Shown here one piece after another: positions 11,560-23,102 of a DNA stretch of 64,000 nt; within the stretch, counting starts at the first letter, position 1; the number at the start of each line of letters is the position of its first letter. The notes below the pieces were generated by a model. That model saw only the letters and a program-made list of their open reading frames with translations. It made no database searches and was not told where the DNA came from. Position numbers and translations under genes: made by a program. Source of the DNA: Pachyseris speciosa (taxonomy: Eukaryota; Cnidaria; Anthozoa; Scleractinia; Pachyseridae). Where the stretch lies: positions 320,001 through 384,000 of the forward strand of contig JAEMWC010000761.1 in NCBI GenBank assembly GCA_016490735.1, in the 5' to 3' direction.

Positions 11560-12450
11560 TGTACGTCTGTCGTGAAGCGCCAGAACAGCTGGCATTCTTC
11601 CTCTAATGAATTTTGCCGTATCATAACCAAATTACAAGACCAGCAGCAAGGAAAGTTTGGGAGGTATGCCATTATCCAGTACAAAGTTATAGCTAAGGCA
11701 AAAGATATGGTCACATGGAAATTCCAAAAATAACAAGGTTACTTGCATACAAAACCAAGTCTTCTCTCCAAGATTTAAGATTATGCAGAGGAGAAATCCG
11801 CCAGACATGTGATCACAAAAGTGCAAGAAGATTCTGGACGAGTTTCCAATGTGGTATCAGTATCTGACATTCTCCGTAACAGGAAGCAAGTCTATAACCA
11901 GGCAAAAATTAACCAGGTTACTTGCATACAAAACCAAGTGTTCTCTCCAAGATTAAAGATTATGCAGAGGAGAAATCCGCCAGACATGTGATCATAAAAG
12001 TGCAAGAGGATTCTGGAGGAGTTTCCAATGTGGTATCAGTATCCGACATTCTCCCTAACAGGAAGCAAGTCTATAACCAGGCAAGCAAATACCAAATCGC
12101 ATTCCTTCAAATAGCACTGGCCGACAGAAGGCAACCGATTTCCCTCGGTTGATTGCAAAACTTGTAAGCGATGATTTTCTCAAAAATGTTTCATTTGGTG
12201 TGTGATGTGGAAAGGGCAAAGGGGCATCACCTAACACCTTTGCAGCAAGAAATATTCATCTTAAATAGTTGAAAACATTTTGTTCAGGAACTAAATCAAA
12301 ACCTCATTGTGGTATCGATATGACCTACAACTTTGGTCCTTTTTACTTAACAATGCTAACTTTTGCACATCCTATGTTCGTTCATCACAATGCACGTGGC
12401 AAGCACCAAAAATCTTAACAGGCACAATGACAAGTGCTAGTAGGGATGCG
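11560..12450 (+). pseudogene. Degraded N-terminal part of a MULE-type transposon protein
   Basis: Interrupted frames encode GRYAIIQYKVIAKAKDM, SARHVITKVQEDSGRVSNV, SVSDILRNRKQVYNQ and, near 12310-12400, a CGIDMTYNFGPFYLT-like stretch. This matches the [15 protein letters not shown] block at about 60.0 kb, the first catalytic Asp region of the same family. An internal 180-bp tandem duplication disrupts it. Confidence 0.45.
11734..12085 (+). repeat. Two-copy 180-bp tandem duplication
   Basis: 11734-11913 and 11914-12085 are near identical, both starting CA(A/G)GTTACTTGCATAC and ending CTATAACCAGGCAA. It is a recent local duplication inside the MULE remnant. Confidence 0.8.
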
Positions 12451-12775
12451 GGAGATTACGAGTACCTGGCTTTTTTTAATTAATTAATTTTTACATTGAA
12501 TTACTGTTTTAGTTACGCTACTATAACTACATAAACCTAGTTACAGAACTTATACTTACACTACTGTTACACGACAAATTACAAAAATTACACAGCCTAC
12601 TTACAGAAATATTGGCTACACATGCTACTACAGTGCATACAAAGTATAGCTACACGATAAATTAATAAAAATTTATTCTTATGATTTTCCAGTTCTCTTC
12701 GTGAAAATTAATCCTATCTCTCCTCTTAGCGATATAATTTGTTTCAGTTTAACAATGAATTGAGATAATAGAGGC

Positions 12776-13074
12776 TTAGATTTTCTTAGTCGACTTGAAT
12801 ATTACTTGCTTACAAATAATAAGGATATGACTAAGAAGAGTGCAATGTGGACTTTCGTTGGTATAACCTAACATGATCTCGCTATCCTTTAACTCAATGA
12901 TTGTAAAATTGAATTCATTCAACCAGGAAATAATTTGCATCCAAACGTTTTTGTTGAATTGACAGTGTAAAAACAAATGCTCGAGGGATTCTTCACAGTC
13001 TCCACAAAACGTGCACGACGAAGTGTCCGATGACTTTATTTTATATAAGAGTTTGTTGGTATATACAATGCGAT
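12776..13074 (-). pseudogene. LINE ORF2 C-terminal zinc-binding region
   Basis: Encodes NRIVYTNKLLYKIKSSD, then CTFCGDCEESLEHLFLHC, the C-x2-C...H-x3-4-C zinc-binding tail (zf-RVT type) of Tx1 ORF2. Upstream coding continues across the CR1 insertion at 16326 (RIFQYKLLN), so the boundary at about 13075 is the insertion point. Confidence 0.7.
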
Positions 13075-16000
13075 TTGCATCCAAACGTTGGCACGGCGTC
13101 ATTACGGGCGGTTGCGTGTTATTTCGCTCTGTTCACGTTTGCTACTTTCTACATTAAAAAGCAAGCTTTCTGCAGTTCGAACGTGCTATACGATATGGAG
13201 CAAAACCAAGGTCTACAAGAAACCTTTATCCACTCTTCAATTTGGTCATACTGCCGAATAAATGGAACTGGGCTTCGAACAACACAAACTTCACTAATTC
13301 ACCTCCCTCTTCTCCTATCTGGCGATATCGAAACTTGCCCTGGTCCGAGCGACAGATGTGGCTTGTATCTAAGAGCTTTGAAGAAAAACCAAAGCAGGAT
13401 GTCTTGCTCGCAGGGTCATTTGAAGTTTCACCTGAAATGCTTCTGCCCTGATGACAGCGGAGTCAAGTGTAATTCTTGTCTTTTTAACAACAACAACACC
13501 CAAGATGGAGCTGATCAAGATCAACAAGAAAATGTTCATCGATATGACATCCCTGAACTTAGCGAACTTGTCTCTAAAAAGGGCCTTAAGATTCTGCATC
13601 AAAACATTAGAGGCTTGGTGGCAAACAAAAGTATCATCTGCCAAATCCTGGATGGCTTTAGGAATGTACACATTTTCTCGGTCAGTGAAACACATTTATC
13701 CTCTGAAAGCGAAGCAAAGTCAAGGGCTTCTGATCAAGGTGGAGGTGTTGGTGTTTAAATTTCTTCATCTATTCCCTTTCAAAGACGAATGGATCTCGAA
13801 CAAGCGGATATTGAATGCATCTGGATTGAAATATTATTTCCTAAAACCAAAGGCTTTCTAGTTGGAATTATTTACCGCCCTCCGGATTCTTCTAGACATC
13901 TCTGCGAGGATTTCAATTGCAAATTCGAATCCATGCTTTCGTCAGTATCAGCTGAAAACAAAGAATGTATTCTCTCAGGTGACATTAACTGTAACTATTT
14001 GGTGTCCTCGGATCACAAAGAAATTAAATCCATTCTCACCTACTTTGGTCTGAAACAACTCATTAGCAGCCCCACGAGAATTACACGTGAGTCCAAGACC
14101 CTAATTGATGTTATTTGTCGCAATGTACCTCATAACATCTCTTCGGTGAAAGTAATCCCAGCTGGCTTGAGCGGTCATGAACTCATTGGATGTGCTCGCA
14201 AACTGAACAATGTTAAGTTCAAAGGCCGACTATGTCCTTGGTTGACTCCAGATGCCAGAAAGGAGATGATTCTCAGGGATGGTTTGCTCAGGAAAGCCCG
14301 CTGAACTAATCAGGAAATCGATTGGTCTTCTTATAAACGCCAACGTAACAGAGTATCTGGCCTTGTTAAAAAATGTAAAAGCAGATATAATCGAGATCTT
14401 CTTAAAGATTGTGCGGACTCTCCAGATAAATTTTGGGCAGCCATCAAGAAACTCTATCCAACCAAGCTGCCTTCTCAACAAGGTTTGGCATTTGTGATAA
14501 ATGGATCAAAGTCAACTGACAAAAGCTTCATTGCAAACAGTTTTTGCGAATATTTCAGTACCGTTGCCAGAAATCTGAAAAGCAAATCAATTTTGCTTCA
14601 TGACTTTGTCTGGAACAAACCTGCTGAAGAGAATCTTCCCAATCAAGTTACGGAAAGTCAATTTACTTTTAAAGCTGTGAAAGAGTTAGAAATTCTTAAA
14701 GAGCTAAAAAATCTTAAGTGGAAAAAAGCGTCTGGACTGGATAATTTCCCCCCGGGATTGCTCAAAGATGCTGCTCCTGTTTTAACTAAGCCTTTGACAT
14801 TATTTTATCATCAATTTATCTCTTGAAACTGGAGTTGTGGCCACAAATCTGGGTCTCTGACTGAGATTGACAATTACAGACCTATCTCAATTCTCCCTAC
14901 TTTGTCAAAGATCTTGGAGAAAATAGTGTACAAGCAACTGATGGCTCATCTAGAACGTCATAGTCTACTTTTTGAGTACCTATTTGGTTTCCGTTCGAAC
15001 TGCTCAACGGAACTAGCTGTTACTTACTTCACTGATCTCATTAGAAAGGAGAGCGACAATGGAAAGGCAACAGGAGCAGTTTTCATTGACTTATCAAAGG
15101 CATTCGATACCATCAGTCACTCTGTTCTATTAAGTAAACTGTCCCGTTATGGCGTATACGATATGGAACTACAATGGTTTACGGATTATTTATTTCTCCG
15201 CAATCAGATCGTTCAATTTAATGGTGTCCTTTCTAAGCCAAATCCAATTAACACTGGAGTTCCTCAAGGAAGTATTCTTGGGCCTCTCCTTTTTCTCATC
15301 TTCTTTAATGATGTGCATAGTCCTCTTCGTCATTGTAGGATAATTACTTATGCTGATGATACAGTGATTTTTACATCCTCAAGTGATATCGATGTGTTAC
15401 AAAGCAGCCTTTCCCAGGACCTAGATAATCTCTCTAACTGGTTTCGTGATAATGAACTTATCCTTAATCTGAAGAAGGGTAAATCCGAGGTGATGCTGTT
15501 TGGTATCGGAAAATGGTTAAATTTGTTTCAAGGCTGTCAAGACAAGCTATCGGTCAATGATTCTCCCATCAACACCACTACATGTTATAAATACCTCGGC
15601 GTGCATCTGGACCCAACACTTACTTTTGAAACGCATTTTCAAAAATGTACAAGAAGGCAGCAGGAAGAGTGAACCTCTTACGGCGCATCCATTCCAGCAT
15701 TGATGCTCTTAGTGCCCAACGAATTTATCAATCAATGATTATGCCAATATTTACGTATTGCGGTTATAATAGTGTTGGATGGTCAGAGTCCCGCAAACGC
15801 ATGATCCGTTCCATTGAGACCCGAAGCCTAGAAATTATTTCCCCAAAATGCAGTCCGCAGAACTGTGATCTTCGATTCTTAACTATTGACAACGTTTTAC
15901 AAAAGAGAGCGTGCTGTTTTGTATTTGACTGCCTTAATGGAACTGCATGTTATCCATTTAAAGATTACTTTCATCAATTCCATCATAACGCTTTAAACAC

Positions 16001-16290
16001 TAGAAACAATGGGAAAACAGTAAAACTACCAAAGGTCAAACTGGATTTTGCGTGCCGTGGTTTTTATTTTTTAGGTGCTTCGATTTTTAATTCATTGCCG
16101 TTAAGTTTAAGAAACATTTATTCTAGAGTTTTATTTAGGAAAGCCTTGGATGATCATTACTTGTAATTTCTATGATAGTTTTTGATGTATTTTTAGCTTA
16201 GTGCACTTTTAGTTTTTTTTAATTCTTAGTCAGCAGGACCCCGCTTATAACAGTACTTTGTACTGAAGGGTTATCCTGGATAAATATTCC

Positions 16291-16322
<32 letters not shown>
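13075..16322 (+). mobile_element. CR1/L2-group LINE inserted in the Tx1 LINE
   Basis: Nearly full-length 3.25-kb non-LTR retrotransposon on the plus strand. The left edge is where the Tx1 reading stops (GCGATT|TGCATC), and the right edge is a 3' (ATT)n tail at about 16291-16322, followed at once by resumed Tx1 coding. CR1-group elements end in short microsatellite tails and usually make little or no target duplication; here only ATT could be shared. No poly-A. Confidence 0.8.
13195..16166 (+). pseudogene. CR1-like ORF2: degenerate 2A-like motif, zinc finger, endonuclease, reverse transcriptase
   Basis: From ATG 13195 one frame runs to 15672 with only three in-frame stops (TAA 13756, TGA 14302, TGA 14824), then a frameshift near 15665 into 15645-16166. 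In order: LLLSGDIETCPGP, resembling a 2A peptide; a Cys/His finger (CSQGHLKFHLKCFCPDD...CNSC); AP endonuclease (ILHQNIRG, SVSETHL, GIIYRPP, SGDINCNYL); reverse transcriptase (DNYRPISILP, FIDLSKAFDTI, GVPQGSILGP, YADDTVIF); and a C-terminal region (YLGVHLD, RIYQSMI). The usual SDH of the endonuclease reads SGH. RT provides target-primed cDNA synthesis. This copy cannot make it intact. Confidence 0.8.
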
Positions 16323-16325
<3 letters not shown>

Positions 16326-16326
<1 letters not shown>

Positions 16327-16716
16327 GCAATTTGTATTGAAAAATTCTTGTTCTTATATCTAAAGTCACTTTGTGTGGAATTAAATATATCTCTTTCCAG
16401 TTGAGATCTTGGTCGTTGTATATAGAGTTGTACTTTAGTGTGGCAGTGGGGTGTACGCGTATATCCTCTATCCAATACAGCTTTTTACTAGTGAGTTGAC
16501 TCAGGTTAATATCACTGGTCTCTGAGTGGAAGGTAAACTCTGAAAAATCCGTAGAATCCGAATCTGGGATTTGAGAGCGACATTTGGTTTCTAAAATATA
16601 ACAAGGCCCTCCAGGATTCTGGGAGTGCTTTTGAAAGTCCTAATATCAAAAGATAATTGTCTAAATAAAGGCCCTTTCTGTAAAGAAATTTCCAAGGTTT
16701 TAATTTTCTGTTCGGA
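16326..16716 (-). pseudogene. LINE ORF2 post-RT region between CR1 and BEL insertions
   Basis: Encodes KPWKFLYRKGLYLDNYLLI and, toward the CR1 junction, RTRIFQYKLL with stops between. It is the continuation of the segment ending at 23103 on the other side of the BEL element. Confidence 0.65.
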
Positions 16717-16721
16717 AGGAG
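16717..16721. repeat. Target-site duplication of the BEL element (left, AGGAG)
   Basis: AGGAG precedes the left LTR and is repeated at 23098-23102 after the right LTR. Confidence 0.85.
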
Positions 16722-17004
16722 TGTTCTGACAGTTTTCCCGACAGCCCTCAAAGTCCGTAAAATCGATGCAATGCCAGTTCGACTCCGCAAAAATCCCAAA
16801 TCCACTTTACTTTTGTACACGCGAGAAAACATAATTGCGCCATTAAAATTTAAATCATTTGAATTAACCAATGAGCGCGCGTGCCTGAAATTGCAACAAT
16901 AGAAATGAAACAAAGTCTGTAACTGCGCACGCTAGGGCGTAAGTGCCAACTGAGTTCTTTCAAAGTTTGTTATCATTTCCGTAAATGCAGAAAAGGTGGC
17001 AACA
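16722..17004 (-). repeat. 3' LTR of the BEL element
   Basis: A 283-bp copy. Compared with the 5' LTR (22781-23097) it lacks a block of about 30 bp after AAAATCGAT and has scattered substitutions. TG...CA ends are present. Confidence 0.85.
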
Positions 17005-17016
17005 TTTCCCCCTCCC
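17005..17016 (-). promoter_or_regulatory. Polypurine tract of the BEL element
   Basis: On the minus strand GGGAGGGGGAAA lies directly before the LTR start TGTTGCC, the expected site for plus-strand priming. Confidence 0.8.
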
Positions 17017-17131
17017 GGATTTTCCGTGGGAAATTTTAATGTCAAAGTCACTTTAAACTTGGAAATTCCAACGGAGAAATCCACGAAATCGGTCTTCTGT
17101 ATGTTCCATCAGTGGTCTTAACGTCCATGAC

Positions 17132-18499
17132 TCAGACAAAGCCATCCGTTCCTGGGTAAGTCTCCACAATCCGTCCCAGCTTCCATTGTCTTCTTGGCAT
17201 GTTTGGGTCTATCACCAAGACTACTTCTCCTTTGTTTACATTTCTTTCCTTTTCCTGCCACTTTTTTCTCGTACTGATACTGGTTAGATATACCTTCATC
17301 CAGCGATTCCAAACATGACAAACTAATTCCTGGATACGTCTCCATCGTCTACGTGGATTGAATGCTGTTGTGTCTACATTTTCAGGGGCCAATTCCCCAC
17401 CCATGTGTCCTATGAGAAAGTGATTTGGGGTCAATGCAGGCTCGTCGTTGGGATCACTGCTTAACGGCGTCAGTGTTCTGGAATTCATCAAGCTCTCCAC
17501 GCCAGTAAAGATCGTTTGCAACTCTTCGTTGTTTAAGTCTGCGTTTCCTAGGACTGCGTTTACAGCCCGTTTGACTGATCTGATCATTCGTTCAAAAACT
17601 CCTCCAAAATGTGGAGCTTCTGGTGGGTTCCAGTGCCAGTTAATGCCTTTGTTAGACGTCATCCTTTCGACCTTTTCTTGGTCAAGTTGCTCCACTAACT
17701 GATTGATTTCGTTGCATCCACCAATGAAGTTGGTGCCATTGTCACTCAGCATATCCCGAGGCCAACCTCTTCTTGCTACCATGCGAGTTAAGGCGTTAAG
17801 GAAGCCATCTGTATCCAACGACGATACCATCTATACATGGCAACAATGTGTTTGGAGGCACAGAAACAAACACAGGTATCGTTTAGCTCGAACCTTCCCA
17901 GAACCTTGTACTGTTAAATATGGTCCAGAAAAATCGACTGCGCAGTTGGTAAATGGCTTCATGGTAGCTTCTAATCGTATTGTAGGTAGGGGAGCCATCT
18001 GTTGCGTAGCTGGTACTCCTCTGAATCTCCTCCGACACTCATGACATTCCCTGATCACTTTATTTACTGTTTCTCTTCCATGTACCACCACGTACTTCTC
18101 ACGAAGATGATTGAGTGTGTAATTCAAGCCCATTTCATGTCCTTCTGTTTCATGATGATATTTTACAAGCAGTTCCGTAACAGGGTGTTTCTTTGGTAGA
18201 ATGATCGGATACTTCATTTCATCTGTTAGGTCATTAGAATATCGGAGTCTTGTATCTGAGCGTAGGATACCGTCAATAACCATTGGTGTAAATGAGAGAA
18301 TAGAACTCTTCTTTGGAACTTTTTTCCCACTGGCTAATGCCTTGATCTCTTCAGGAAATGCGTCATTTTGTGCTTCATTAATGATCTGACTCTCCGTTCT
18401 CTTCAATTCGTCACATGTTAGTTCTCCGGTAGCGTGCTGTTCAACAGGTTTTCGACAATTGTCTGTGAATCGGTGAACCCAACTTCGTACTCGTACCAT
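17132..18499 (-). pseudogene. BEL/Pao integrase and C-terminal domain
   Basis: Two abutting same-frame ORFs (18499-17831 and 17830-17132). The first shows the HHCC zinc-binding region (YHHETEGHEMG...CHECRRR) and the start of the catalytic core (NCAVDFSGPY). The second continues with SDNGTNFIGG, NPPEAPHFGGVFERMI with the catalytic Glu, and a DUF5641-like tail (NHFLIGHMGG, RRQWKLGRI). Integrase joins the cDNA to target DNA. A single stop at about 17831 separates the halves in the same frame. Confidence 0.85.
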
Positions 18500-19085
18500 G
18501 GAAATTCAAAATTCGAGCTTGTTTGCTGGTTTTGTTCTGTACCATTTGGAAAAACGGGTAGGGTCCAGCCGCCACTGACTTTCTTCTTGACTGTTGGTCG
18601 CAAAACTGCTTAGCACGTCTTGTTGGGAACAACTTCGTTCGTTGACGGACTTCAGTTTTCAGCTCCTCAAGGGACTCTGCAGATCTTGTAAAACTCCGCT
18701 CAGGCCAGTTGTCATTTTCTTGACTAAGAAACGCTGGCCCATGCCACCAGCATACGTTATCACTTAACTCCTCAACTGTCAGTCCTCGTGTACCATAGTC
18801 AGCTGGATTTAACTTTCCAGGAACATAACACCATTGATTGGGGTTGGAATCTTCGTGTATCTCTCCTACTCGATGTGCAACGAAAGGCTTGAAGTTTCGA
18901 CTTTGACTATGAATCCAACAACCGACATTACAGCTATCAACCCAGTAGGTTGCCTCGTTTCGTTGAACTCCAAGAGCCTCGCACACTTGTTTGGTAAATC
19001 GTAAACCAATGACTGCTCCCATAAGTTCCAAACGGGAAATACTCAGTGCCTTGAGTGGTGCCAATCTTGTTTTTGCTGTGACCAA
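18441..19085 (-). pseudogene. BEL/Pao RNase H-like region
   Basis: Encodes LSISRLELMGAVIGLR, VDSCNVGCWIHS and VPGKLNPADYGTRG, the Pao-type RNase H/connection segment between RT and integrase. It overlaps the integrase ORF in another frame because of a frameshift. The preceding 280 bp up to the RT ORF are broken. Confidence 0.8.
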
Positions 19086-19367
19086 ACGTTTGCCAATGGA
19101 TCCGTCTTCAAATTCGTATCAGGCATAAACAGCTGCTGCATAAGCTTTCTCTGACACGTCAGTGAACGTGTGAACTGTTAAATGTTTCTCATTGCTGTGG
19201 GAATCTTTAAGGCATCGCGGAATCTTGATTTTTTCGACGTCGGGTAACTCTCCAAACCATGTCTTCCAGGTGGATCAAAGATGGTGGCGGTCTTCTTTAG
19301 TACGTTTCTTTTCGTGAATACGAATTCATCTGATGGAGCTGAATACCGGAACGAAAACCTGTCTTCT

Positions 19368-20222
19368 TCACCTGTCTTCTTCTTCGATCCACAAAATTCC
19401 TAGCATCTTTGTTACTGGGAACTCCGTCTTGCTCAAATCGATTTCAGCAGCTCTGTCTTGTTCCCGAATATCTTCGATCACCTCAGATCGAACATGAACA
19501 TGAAATCCAGCCAGGTCTCCTAGCTCCGTAATTTGCTTCCTCATCGTCTTAGCCTCTTCTATACTCTTAACGGACGGCATCAGATCATCCATATAACAGT
19601 TATCTTGCACTGCCTCCGCTGCCAAAGGGAACTGTTCTTTGTGGTCACGTGCGTGTTGCTGCCAAACATACTGAGCACAAAACGGACCATAGCACCCACC
19701 AAATACAAATCGCTGAAACTCGTATGTATCTGGCTGTCTACTTGGATCGAGATTTCGCCATAGGAATCTGTGGTAAGGCCGATCCACGGGCTGTAGCACC
19801 AACTGATGGTACATCTGACTAATGTCATCAGCAAGGGCTATTAACTCCTTCCTGAACCTCACTAGTATGTCAAAGATGTTACTTTGTAACTTGGGACCTG
19901 GTAAAGTCTCTGTGTTAAGACTTCTTCCTTGGTACATTGCTGAGGCGTCAAACATGATCCTGACCTTTGTCGTTGCCCTGTCTGGTCGAATCACTGGGAA
20001 ATGAGGTAATAGCCATTCAGATTCACTTTTTTCTTCAGTGGGTAGGATGCGTCGAATATAGTTCTTCTGTAGGTACTCGTCAATAACTTGTTGATAAGCA
20101 GTTGCTGTCTTTTCTTCTTTAGCCAGTTTGCGTTCGACTTGCCGTAGCCTTCGTTCAGCCAGGAGTCTATTGCTGACTAGAAGTGGTCTTTCTTTTTCCA
20201 TGGAACTGCGACTTGATACCAT
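19368..20222 (-). pseudogene. BEL/Pao reverse transcriptase
   Basis: RT core with VRIMFDASAMYQGRSLN, ALADDISQMYHQ, FVFGGCYGPFCAQY and the active-site motif YMDD (NCYMDDLM). It copies element RNA into cDNA. The frame differs from the protease ORF upstream, so at least one frameshift lies between 20222 and 20375. Confidence 0.85.
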
Positions 20223-20374
20223 TTCCCGTCAAAGATTCTCGATTCGCTGACCTTTTCCCATGCTGTTTGCTCATCTGGAGTGAGCTGCTGCTTAGAAGGT
20301 AGGATTCCAATGTGCTCTAGATCTCAGAATTTTCTCAGTGTGACGTTTACATCAGCGTCCTGAAAGGTCAAAGA

Positions 20375-21394
20375 TTATTCAGACTGCTGAACACGGAAGG
20401 TTCTGATAAGTCCCGTGTGGTTCTCCTCGCTTACGTCCTCTTTATCGAGCCGTCCGATCGCTGTCCATCCCAGTGGGCAGAGCCTTGCACTCGGTTCGTT
20501 GACTTTGCCTGGAACTTCTTTTATCGTGGTCGTCAATTCGTGATTGTCTGCTCCAAGAAGGACATCAATCATTCCTCTTTTTGCAAGCTGCGGAAACGTT
20601 ATGTCTCTCAGATGGAACCATTTGTGTTTTATTTCCAGCCAATTCATAGGCTTCATTCCTCTGCAAATCTTTTGAGACGTCTTTGCTGAAATGGTTCGAT
20701 TCACTTTGCCATCGACACTCTCCAATCCGACTTGAAAAGTCATTGACATAAACTTTACTTGCTGGTCATTCGCGACGTTAACGGTGATGGGTTCCTTATG
20801 GCCTTTTACTCCCAGTTCCTCTACTAGATCTTCGTTAATGTACGTTGTGTCACTTCCTTCGTCAATAAAACAGTTCACTAGCAGTCTTTTGTTTCCTCCA
20901 TTCTTCAGTATCAATGGGACCGTCTGAAGAGCTACTACCTTTTCGCGGGTCTGTGCTGCTGTTTCCATTGTGGCTGTATGAGTACTTGAATCCCGCTCCG
21001 TGATCTGAGAAATTGTACTTTCTTGGGATATATGGCTCTGATTTGCATTGATGTTACCCTGTCGTCCTTCTACGTTTTCTTGAATGGCTGTTATAGTTTC
21101 GTGGGTCGACACTTGGGTTAGAGGACTTGTTCCACATGAACATCCTTTTCCTCTTGAGGGGTAGTTGTCTGCATGGAGTAAACAGTGATGAGTATCGATG
21201 CACCCGTCGATTTTGCATTCTCGGTAATTTGAACACGAGTTTCCGAGATGATCATTACCCAGACATCTATAACAGAGCCCCAGGCACTTGGCTGTCTCCC
21301 ATCTTCTCTCTACTGGTCTTCCTTTAAACACGTCGCAGTGCCAAATAGGATGACTGTGACCACAGAGCTTACAATTCTGAACCTTTGGTTCCAC
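20375..21394 (-). pseudogene. BEL/Pao zinc knuckle and aspartic protease region
   Basis: N-terminal CCHC-like knuckles (CKLCGHSHPIWHC, CYRCLGNDHLGNSC) followed by a DUF1758-type retropepsin fold (FIDEGSDTTYINEDLVEELG). The catalytic motif reads DEGS where DSGS/DTGS-like is common in Pao. It shares a frame with gag, separated by several stops at about 21400-21570. Confidence 0.8.
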
Positions 21395-21568
21395 GCCGCC
21401 CCTATTTGAGACAAATGATTTAGCGCTGTTTTCGCTTCACTTCCAGGGCACCGTTTTCTCTCCCGCCTTTTCGTCGGATCCGATTCCGTTTCGTATCTCA
21501 GAAGCCTACATCCGATATTCCACCTCTTCTGCAATCCAGTCTTTCAACTTCTCGAGCAACTCAGGCTC

Positions 21569-22576
21569 CTAATTTTCCTTTATCCATCTGTAGTACTGAG
21601 CCAGCAATTTCTCTGGTATTTTCTCGAGCATGATAGTGTACAAAGTTCCGTCTTGTAAGTCTGATTGACGGTCATTCTCTTTCAGATTAATAACAGCTCT
21701 TTCCAAAGCATCCGCAAATTTTTCTAGCGCTTTAGCGTCATCCTCTCGAAGTATCTTCATCTTCTTTAGCTCTTCTAAATGCCCTTGCACTTGACGTCGA
21801 CTTCCTCCGTACTTCCTTTGCAGCCTAACTTTTGCCGTCTCGTATGCCGCTTCAGAGTAGCCCAGTCCCTTGACCGTCTCTGCCGCCTCTCCAGTCAGAC
21901 ATCCTTCCAACCTCAACATCTTAAACTGTGCGGAAAGAGAAGACGAATCTACACAGCTTGAAAATGCAGCATGCCATCTGGGAAATTCTAGCTTGTTTCC
22001 GCCAAATACAGGGATCTTGATCCGTTCTAGTTGTCCGTTCACCGCGTTGCTTGAGTTAAACAAATCCCCCACTTGTGGATTACTTGTATGTCTTGTCGGT
22101 GTCTGTGAATGCGAACGTTCTGGTGAGTCGATGCATATGGGTCTTCTTTCTTCACACGGGACTCGGTTGTCCTCTCGTTTGTCTTCACCGAAGTGCTGTG
22201 ATTCACACATACGCTGAGCTTTCTCCTTATCTTCAGAACCACCATTCCGCGCCATTCTACTTATACTACTATTTACTTGTGCTAGCATGATGACGCGAGC
22301 TTCACCAAGCTCTTGGTCTACTTGCTCGCTAACTTCTTCCATTTCCTTGCTCGTCTTCCTTTCATTCTCCTCGTCTTGTAACTTAGAATAAACAGTTTCT
22401 AATTCCTCCAAAATCCTCATCACTTCATCTCTCAACCTCTCTAAGCGTTCTATTACCTCCACTATCTTGCGTCTATCATACTTCTCATCTGATACCAATA
22501 CAGCTAACTGATTTAACATCCAAGTTAAATTCGACTTAGCATTCTTTTTCTCTCGTTTCAACACTCCAACTACCAT
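21569..22576 (-). CDS. BEL/Pao gag, DUF1759 type
   Basis: 335-codon ORF starting at ATG 22576, near the 5' LTR. The N-terminal half is charged and coiled-coil-like (EVIERLERLRDEVMRILEEL). The C-terminal half is the capsid-like DUF1759 region (IKIPVFGGNKLEFPRWHAAF, LRLEGCLTGEAAETVKGL). It forms the element's virus-like particle and packages RNA. It ends at an in-frame TAG. Further in-frame stops separate it from the zinc knuckle, where the family normally continues as one polyprotein. Confidence 0.85.
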   Translation of the reverse strand: MVVGVLKREKKNAKSNLTWMLNQLAVLVSDEKYDRRKIVEVIERLERLRDEVMRILEELETVYSKLQDEENERKTSKEMEEVSEQVDQELGEARVIMLAQVNSSISRMARNGGSEDKEKAQRMCESQHFGEDKREDNRVPCEERRPICIDSPERSHSQTPTRHTSNPQVGDLFNSSNAVNGQLERIKIPVFGGNKLEFPRWHAAFSSCVDSSSLSAQFKMLRLEGCLTGEAAETVKGLGYSEAAYETAKVRLQRKYGGSRRQVQGHLEELKKMKILREDDAKALEKFADALERAVINLKENDRQSDLQDGTLYTIMLEKIPEKLLAQYYRWIKEN

Positions 22577-22759
22577 ATGTAATTGACCAATTTCGTCTTC
22601 GTACCTTTCTTGTCCGTCTCAATTGTGTTCGTTGTCCATTTCGTCTTTATTCCATCCAGAAAAAACAGAAATCCGGTTTGTTTCACTTCGTAGCGCCGGC
22701 GGCCGACTCGTCACTCCAAACCCAAAATATTGCAAAACTGACCCGAAATAACCTCTACA

Positions 22760-22777
22760 ATCCGGCTCGAAGGACCA
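22760..22777 (-). promoter_or_regulatory. tRNA primer binding site of the BEL element
   Basis: TGGTCCTTCGAGCCGGA lies 3 nt inside the 5' LTR. TGG is complementary to the CCA end of a tRNA, and this sequence resembles primer sites of other BEL elements. Confidence 0.75.
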
Positions 22778-22780
22778 AAA

Positions 22781-23097
22781 TGTTCTGACGGTTTTCCTGA
22801 CAGCCCTCAAAGTCCGTAAAATCGATTAGAAAACCCCTCTAAATGCCGAAGAAAAAATACAATGCCAGTTCGACTCCGCAAAAATCCCAAATCCACTTTA
22901 TTTTTGTACGCGTGAGAAAACATAATTGCGCCATTAAAATTTAAATCATTTGAATTAACCAATGAGCGCACGCGCCTGAAATTGAAACAATAGAAATGAA
23001 ACAAAGTCTGTAACTACATGCACACCAGGGCGTAAGTGCCAACTCAGTTCTTTCAAAGTTTGTTATCATTTCTGTAAATGCAGAAAAGGTCGTAACA
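22781..23097 (-). repeat. 5' LTR of the BEL element
   Basis: A 317-bp LTR, longer than the 3' copy because of a block at about 22829-22860 that the other lacks. Followed by TSD AGGAG at 23098-23102. Confidence 0.85.
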
Positions 23098-23102
23098 AGG
23101 AG

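Larger units (their letters stand above)
16722..23097 (-). mobile_element. BEL/Pao LTR retrotransposon
   Basis: A 6.4-kb element on the minus strand with two LTRs, a 5-bp duplication (AGGAG), a primer binding site next to the 5' LTR, a polypurine tract next to the 3' LTR, and pol domains in Pao order: gag, protease, RT, RNase H/Pao region, integrase, DUF5641-like tail. LTRs begin TGTTGCC on the minus strand and end GAACA. It lies inside the Tx1 LINE. Several stops and frameshifts make it non-autonomous now. Confidence 0.9.

Noticed and set aside
13030..13194. CR1 ORF start at 13030
   Set aside because: The first 45 nt still belong to the Tx1 LINE on the other strand and the CR1 edge is at about 13075. 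ATG 13195 is the first start inside the element that leads into the known protein.
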